64,000 nt of DNA from Enchytraeus crypticus (lineage: Eukaryota > Annelida > Clitellata > Enchytraeida > Enchytraeidae), in contig CAJHZI010000449.1 in NCBI GenBank assembly GCA_905160935.1, positions 1,845,001-1,909,000 on the forward strand, given 5' to 3'. Shown here in pieces: positions 58,280 through 64,000 of this stretch. Position numbers and translations under genes: made by a program. Position 1 is the first letter of the stretch. Each line of letters starts with the position of its first letter. The notes below the pieces were generated by a model, which had not been told where the DNA came from, searched no databases, and saw only the letters and a list, made by a program, of their open reading frames with translations.

Positions 58280-61200
58280 TTTGTGATATGCATTGTGCCT
58301 GTTATATTCTTATATGTATAAATGTCACACATGACTGGTGATGGGAATCCTATTCATTCTATTGTATTAGTTGGCGGAAAATAAACAATAAATGAGAGGC
58401 TTGAAGTGACCTTGCACAATTATCACACAACACCTGCCCTTATAGTTGTGATATGGTGCTTGCAATGCTCTCAGCTATAGATTTATAATAAAAAGAAGCC
58501 TTTCAGCATCTGTTGAATCTGTATTGCTTTGATATTTTATAAGTATTCACTGTACAGTGTTGTTGTTTTGTGTGCATGTATGTATGTGTACATGTGTGTG
58601 TGTGTGTGTTTACACGTATGTATTTATGTGTAGGTATTTAATCTATGCAATGAAAGATGAGTCATTGCAGTTGATTGGTGGTAGCTTTTGTTAGGTTTAT
58701 GGTAGTTACCTTACAAGTCTGTGTATTAACTGATTGTTTATACCATTACCTAGTAGACTCGGCTTAGTTGCTAGAACTCAACATTGTAGATCATTAACTG
58801 GATATGCCTGCCTTGCTTCTTTTGTTCTGGGCTTGAAAAGGTTGAATGTATAGTACATAGAACTTGAAGAACTGAAAGTGTTTGTAGGAGGTGGAGAAAG
58901 AAGGTAGCAAAGAATGATAGCAATGGATTGCAGTTAGGTTGATGTATTTGGTATTTATGAGATGATGTCTAGATTATCTGGGTCGTGCACACAGTGATGT
59001 GGAAGATCTGTATGAAATCTCTGCAGCTGTTGTCCTGGGTTCAATTTCCTGTCCATCTCTCTCACATGACTCACACGTTGAGAATGATAAACTTGTTTTA
59101 AATGATTTCCTCGTGATATCTTGTATATGAACAAGTTTATTTACAAACATTTATTACATGTACACATACAAAAGTGTATTGTATTTGTACATGTACTGTA
59201 CATGTATATAGTGTACACCTATATGTACTCCTATATGTACACTGTGTATTGCACAGAACGCACTGGACCTCACGGCTCCTGCCAGTGACGCTTTGCTGAA
59301 GAACAGAAAGAACGCCTGGATACAACTTGCTGGTCATGCAGGTAAACAGTGTGTATTATCTCTGTATTGTATGATACAACTTGCTGGTCATGCAGGTAAA
59401 CTATTACTTGCTATGTTTAAACTATTAGGATTTAACATCTGAATCCTCATTCGTGGATGATGTCGGGGACGTCTCAAGTGAAACATACAAGCCGTTCTAC
59501 ACCACTAAAACGTTGACTGATTGATTGATTGATTGATCGATTGACTGATTGATTGGACAGGCAGTTTTGCGCCAGCAGGACCTCAGACAATATGGAAGCG
59601 CCTGACGGACAACAGAGAGGCTCGGTGCTATGAGCAGTTGATGATGGACTCGGTGAGATCTGTTGTACCGAGGTTCTATCGGCAGGTCCTCTACAACAAT
59701 GACTGTATCCTGATCTACTAGATGTTCATCAATCAATCAATCAATCAGTCAGTCAATCAATCTATCTATCAAGTTCTATCGGCAGGTCCTCTACAACAAT
59801 GACTGTATCCTGCCATAGATATCCCTCAATCAATCAAAGAGTCAGTCAATCAATCTATCAGTCAATCAATCAATCAATCAAGTTCTACCGGCAAGTTCTC
59901 TATAACAATGACTGTATCCTGATCTACATGTCCCTCAATCAATCAATCAATCTATCTATTTGTCTATCTATCAGTCAATCAATCAATCAATCAATCTATC
60001 TATTTGTCTATCTATCAGTCAATCAATCAATCAATCTATCTATTTGTCTACCTATCAGTCAATCAATCAATCACTCAATCTATCTATTTGTCTATCTATC
60101 AGTCAATCAATCAATCTATCTATTTGTCTATTTATCAGTCAATCAATCAATCAATCTATCTATCTATTTGTCTATCTATCAGTCAATCTATCTATCAATT
60201 TCAACAGACAATTCCCTACAACAACGACGAGATTCTTTTTCTACAATTACTTAACCATTACTAATGTTCAGCTTTCATAGAAATAGAAGATCTGCTGCAG
60301 CACTTCTCTGATCCCAGTATCATGGACATCAAGATGGGCTCCAGGTGAGTTATCAATCAATCAATCAATCAGGTATCATAGAAGTTTTTGGTTGTACTAA
60401 TTGAGTACCTAAGGGCTGAATGAAGATGCTAATACTAAGTATAAGTTTGACATCTGCTTCCTTACGTCAAGCTTAATGCCAGAGACGGTTTGGCAGAGTT
60501 TTGACCCTTGACGTCTTACTTATCAAGCAGGCATGCTAAGAACTGGACCACCGGCCTGTAAGAAGATTAATTCACTACTGGTGAGCTTGGGATGTGAAAC
60601 AGGAATCACTGAAATCTACAGATATGGGTCAAGTGAGGACTATAACGATACAACAAGTATTACAGATCTTAGCGAGTGCTAGGTGTTGTCATGAGTTGTT
60701 GTTGTTGATCCTGTAGAACATTCTTGGAGTCGGAGGCAAGCAATGATAAGTTGAGAGCTGATCTCTACAACAAGATGGTTGATATAGATCCTGATGAACC
60801 CACAGCTGAGGAACACGAGAGAAGAGCGGTCACCAAGCTACGCTACATGCAGGTGTGTGTGTGTGTGTATATGTGTGCTTGTGTATGTGTGTGTGTATGT
60901 GTGCTTGTAGAGGAACACGAGAGACAAGCGGTCACCAAGCTACGCTACATGCAGGTGTGTGTGTGCTTGTGTATGTGTGCTTGTGTATGTGTGTGTGTTG
61001 TGTGCTTGTAGAGAAGTACGAGAGATGATCTGTCACCAAGCTATGCTACTTTGTTTTTTAATTTCATCTTTGGACTGGTTGCCGAGGTTGAATTTGCATT
61101 GTTTAGAAATTTTTTTAGATTTGCACTTCTTAATACTCTGATTTGTATCTCTGTGTGTATATGTGTTTGTGTGTGTGTATGTTTGTTGGTACCTCTACGT

Positions 61201-63233
61201 GTTTGATTGTCTTGTTGCTTGTTTGTGTTACAGTTTAGAGAGAGAGGCAGTTCGTCGTCCACTCTCTCGTTCAGAATCGACGCTGTGAGGGTTTGTGGCT
61301 CTGTTGTAACTTACACGTCTTTAACTTAGTTGTTGATTCAAACAACAACTCTTCGTTTGCTTCTCTTATATTTCATATCATAGTTTACGTAATTATTTGC
61401 CTGAGTTAGTTAAATAACACCAAGCTAAATGCAGCTCATCTGGTTCTGGGAAACCTCACATGTCCAGATTTAGTATTTCGGTGTGGTTACATGTCTTTAT
61501 ATACGCTTGTGTGTGCGTTTGTGTACATGTGTGTGTATGTGTGCAGTTACGAGAGAAAGCATGCATTGGCTTTTCTGCCTGAGTTAAATCAATAATGTAA
61601 ATAAATTAAAATATAGAATCAAAGTTTTCATGTCTAGTTATCTACTAATAGACACTATCAATAGACCTCAACGTAACTATCTGTTCACAGTACACACTCA
61701 TGATTGTGATGTGTAGAGATCTGGTGAACCCAGCAGTGAACTGAGAAAGGTTAAAACCAGAGATGAGGTTTTTATAAATTTTTATTTTCTTGTGTTAAAT
61801 GACTGAGTCACTTGTACTAGTTAATAAATTATGTGTTTTGTGAAAGGAGTTTCCAGCAATGAACAGTTTATAAACAAATTAATTTAATTGTTCTAAAAAT
61901 AAGTTTGATTAAAATTAGACTATAAAGTAATTTATCTGTCTTTTTGATTAATTATACTGTTAGTTTGATTCAAATATAATCTTCTCCTCTACTATTAAAA
62001 CTTAGAAAAATTAATAAATCAAAACTGTCATACTATCACCTAGAAAATTTTGAAACATCTTGCTTAATAACAAATTCATTTAACTTTCTCTTCCTCTCAT
62101 TTTCTCTCAATCGTACTTTCTCTTATTTGGTTTCTTTACATTATTTAAATGGAAGCTTGAATTAGAAGGTGTAACAAATGTTGACACAGTTTATTATCTG
62201 TCGATGCTTTACTTACGTAGGTCAAGCAGACTTTGACGCAGTTTATTGTCTAACAGTGTTGTACATATGTAGGTCATGCAGACTTTGACACAGTTTATTG
62301 CCTAGCAGTGTTGTACTTATGTAGGTCATGCAGAAGTTGACCCAGTCTATTGTCAACAGTGTTGTACATATGTAGGTCATGCAGACGTTGACACAGTTTA
62401 TTGGGTCACATCACATTGTTTATCAGAAGTTCATTCATCGGCTGCAGAAGATCCGCAGACAGTTTGAACTGTCGACCTACTTCAGGCACGCAGAGGTGAG
62501 CAGTCTAGGGAAATGTTGTCAATGTTGTCACGTGATGTCATGTGTAACGATGTGTCGTGTGATATGTTTGTGATGTGTGTAGGACATAATCTGTATCTTG
62601 AACTTCTTGGTAACATGTTTTATAGTTTATGAAACTAGATTGTATTCACAAAGAATATTAGCAGACGACAAGTAACTTGTGGATGAAGTTGACAATACCA
62701 GCATTTGTGTTCACCAGTGTAATGAACACTCTCTCCTGATGTTTTTTACTGGAGATAATTAGCAGCACTTTTGATATTTTTTATTGTAGATAGTTAGCAG
62801 CTCTCTTTCGATGTTTTTTTTACTGGAGATAATTAGCAGCTCTTATCTTTTTGATGTTTTTACTATAGATAGTTGGTAGCTCTCTCCTGATGTTTTTAAT
62901 GGAGGTATTTGGCAGCTCTCTTTTGATGTTTTTACTGTAGATAGTTGGCAGCTCTTTTTTTATGTTTTTTTACCGTAGATAGTTGGCAGCTCTCTTTTGA
63001 TGTTTTGACTGTAGATAGTTGGCAGCTCTCTCCTGATGCTCTATGACCGAGACGATAAAGCTAATGTCTGGATGATTGACTTCGCCAAGACCTGCCAACT
63101 CAAGGATCGTAAAGCGCTGACTCATCGCGACGTCTGGGTAATGGGAAATTCCGAGGATGGGTTTCTCACTGGCCTGGATAATCTCATCCAGATAATGATA
63201 GAATTGGGTCAACGCTATAATTCCACTCCTTGA
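56279..63233 (+). CDS. ITPK-like: inositol-trisphosphate 3-kinase-like (9 coding exons)
   Basis: Coding exons: 56279-56350, 59257-59341, 59561-59704, 60272-60344, 60717-60852, 61234-61290, 61717-61767, 62376-62495, 63015-63233 (stop TGA). Phases agree, 318 aa. Family landmarks: [26 protein letters not shown] (the PxxxDxKxG inositol-phosphate kinase motif); [48 protein letters not shown] (metal/ATP-binding IDF motif); [14 protein letters not shown]. These match the ITPKA/B/C catalytic domain, which phosphorylates Ins(1,4,5)P3 to Ins(1,3,4,5)P4, better than IPMK or IP6K. The protein is nearly a bare catalytic domain: only ~45 residues precede it, lacking the long actin-binding/regulatory N-terminus of vertebrate forms. 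The first exon rests on a good ATG, phase and donor (GCT|gtgagt) only, and another 5' exon is possible. Confidence 0.92.
56780..57006 (+). mobile_element. tRNA-derived SINE (family B), best copy
   Basis: A-box-like 'tagcgtaggggtaacg' and B box 'gggttcgaatccc' ~60 bp apart, then the shared body. In ITPK-like intron 1, sense orientation. Defines the family orientation used for the other three copies. Confidence 0.8.
57366..57418. repeat. (TA)n microsatellite, left flank of the mariner element
   Basis: TA units ending at the element boundary. Confidence 0.95.
57419..58206 (+). mobile_element. mariner/Tc1 internal-deletion derivative
   Basis: Imperfect ~30-bp inverted ends (outer CACTGTGAGTCA / TGACTCACAGTG, inner 'catgtgcgca') with flanking TA on both sides, 788 bp. 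Inside, the plus strand keeps a broken N-terminal piece (starting near 57620) and a C-terminal piece ending in [18 protein letters not shown] to [13 protein letters not shown] codons near 57780-57920. The catalytic middle is deleted. Non-autonomous. Confidence 0.9.
57620..57920 (+). pseudogene. mariner/Tc1-like transposase remnant
   Basis: Start and end of a transposase joined across a large internal deletion, with stops and frameshifts in the first part. The C-terminal stretch [16 protein letters not shown] is recognisable. No DDE residues remain. Confidence 0.75.
58207..58274. repeat. (TA)n microsatellite, right flank of the mariner element
   Basis: TA units continuing from the right element boundary. 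Confidence 0.95.
58275..59256. other. remainder of ITPK-like intron 1
   Basis: No exon recognised. 59035-59050 contains a B-box-like 'gggttcaatttcc', possibly a decayed SINE. Confidence 0.35.
59342..59402 (+). repeat. donor-edge copy of ITPK-like exon 2
   Basis: 59373-59401 repeats 'gatacaacttgctggtcatg' + 'caggtaaac', the last 25 exon bases plus donor, 60 bp downstream of the original. Confidence 0.93.
59705..60195 (+). repeat. donor-edge copies of ITPK-like exon 3 with (AATC)n
   Basis: 59771-59811 and 59880-59932 repeat the exon end ([10 protein letters not shown] codons) and donor, each followed by AATCAATC/TATC repeats. Long Ser/Ile/Asn/Gln frames are artefacts. Confidence 0.93.
60196..60255 (+). 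pseudogene. diverged relic of ITPK-like exon 3/4 sequence
   Basis: Reads [21 protein letters not shown]. The first half resembles [10 protein letters not shown] of exon 3 and the second half resembles [12 protein letters not shown] of exon 4, with no intron between. Not used in the gene model. Confidence 0.5.
60853..61050 (+). repeat. donor-edge copies of ITPK-like exon 5 with (TG)n
   Basis: 60909-60954 repeats the last ~45 nt ([15 protein letters not shown]) with a 'cttgtag' acceptor-like start and a gtgtgt donor, so it could be spliced as an exon. 61009-61046 is a third, decayed copy. Confidence 0.92.
62165..62375 (+). repeat. acceptor-edge copies of ITPK-like exon 8
   Basis: Four ~62-bp units containing 'tatgtaggtcatgcagac' and 'ttgacacagtttattg' precede the real exon start at 62376. 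Each has an acceptor and ~28 coding nt (VMQTLTQFI). Confidence 0.93.
62745..63014 (+). repeat. acceptor-edge copies of ITPK-like exon 9
   Basis: Seven ~35-bp units such as 'tgtagatagttggcagctct', each with an acceptor and up to 24 coding nt (IVGSSLLM), diverging with distance from the real exon at 63015. Confidence 0.93.
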
Positions 63234-64000
63234 GATTTATATGTCATCTCATTGCATTGAACCTTTCCTGTACATACTGCAAGAGTTGAAATCTGCAGAG
63301 TTGATCAACCAATTTGTAGATAATTATTTAGGTCTTTCAAAAATGTTAATTATTGGGTCATATAGTCTACATGTAATATGCAGATTATATATAGGTCCAT
63401 ATATACATTCCAAGCTAGGTAAAATGTGAGCAAAATGGCTTGCTTTGAATAACAATGGTTGCTTGTTGAAGAAATCACAAGATATAATTATGTGTAGTTA
63501 AGTGAAGCCGTTATGATAGGATCTTCTTAAAGACTTTGACGCTATTAATCATAGTCCTATTGTAAAATCTGAAAGTAATGCAGATCTTTAAACCATAATA
63601 TAATTGCATTGCTTTTTTTATTGTCTAACTATGTGAGGATTTTTGTTTTGTGTCAAGTTTCCTTCTAATAAATATTATATTCTATTATTATATATTTAAG
63701 AATTTGGTTACTAATGAGTAACGTTGGTGATGTTCTTCTCAATTACAAAACGGGTATACGAATTTTAAATATATCGAGTGTCAAGTTAAATTACCTGATT
63801 AACAGTTTGATATCACAGTGACTCAAAATGACTAGTATTGACTTCACAAGGTCTATGTTGATATGAAAGCACCGACACAGGCTTGTCGTTACACGGAACG
63901 TAGAGTTAACGTTAATTGATTTTCTATTCCTGGAATCTCTTAATGATCTGAAGTCATATCAGCAATGGGCTGAGCCCAGGACTTGATATAGGCTATACTC
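63234..64000. other. 3' flank of the ITPK-like gene
   Basis: No further gene recognised; short open frames are unremarkable. A candidate polyadenylation signal lies inside. Confidence 0.45.
63667..63672 (+). terminator. candidate polyadenylation signal of the ITPK-like gene
   Basis: AATAAA in an AT-rich context ~430 bp after the stop; no strong downstream GT-rich element. Confidence 0.35.

Noticed and set aside
59705..59721. Read-through of ITPK-like exon 3 to the TAG near 59719
   Set aside because: The donor at 59705 joins in phase to exon 4 and restores the family sequence.
1..64000. Endogenous viral sequence
   Set aside because: No capsid, polymerase or LTR structure recognised; all elements seen are SINEs, non-LTR tails or DNA transposons.

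Overview
Eukaryotic (metazoan) nuclear DNA. Four spliced protein-coding genes can be read exon by exon from GT/AG splice sites, consistent codon phases and family homology: an RNF144-type RBR ubiquitin ligase (+, 2583-10739, 8 coding exons, about 530 aa), a REXO1-type RNA exonuclease (+, 15834-29464, 14 coding exons, about 1509 aa), an EDC4/Ge-1 mRNA-decapping scaffold (-, 51945-31664, 24 coding exons, about 1278 aa) and an inositol-trisphosphate 3-kinase (+, 56279-63233, 9 coding exons, about 318 aa). The standard genetic code fits. The gene set, the short exons in short repeat-filled introns, and the tRNA-derived SINEs, CR1/L2-like retroposon tails and Tc1/mariner elements point to an invertebrate animal; I cannot fix the phylum.

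Layout: 1-2578 is intergenic with retroposon tails; 2583-10739 RNF144-like, with a near-complete Tc1 element in intron 3; 10740-15833 intergenic minisatellites, a SINE and a retroposon tail; 15834-29464 REXO1-like, with a foldback transposon in intron 2; 29465-31663 convergent 3' region; 31664-51945 EDC4-like on the minus strand; 51946-56278 divergent upstream region; 56279-63233 ITPK-like, with a mariner deletion derivative in intron 1; 63234-64000 its 3' flank. Functionally REXO1 and EDC4 both act in RNA processing or decay, RNF144 in ubiquitination and ITPK in inositol phosphate signalling. There is no sign of a cluster with a shared function.

The most striking property is structural. In all four genes, on both strands, exon edges are tandemly duplicated into the adjoining intron: 20-70 nt of coding sequence together with its acceptor or donor site recurs 2 to about 13 times. 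The intact exon is the copy nearest the rest of the exon, and older diverged copies are visible. Two 3' exon ends, including their stop codons, are repeated downstream as well. Microsatellites are also placed by splice site: (TC)n and (TG)n start at donor GTs, and (TGAT)n lies directly before acceptors on the sense strand. I treat this exon-edge duplication landscape as the main candidate for something undescribed.
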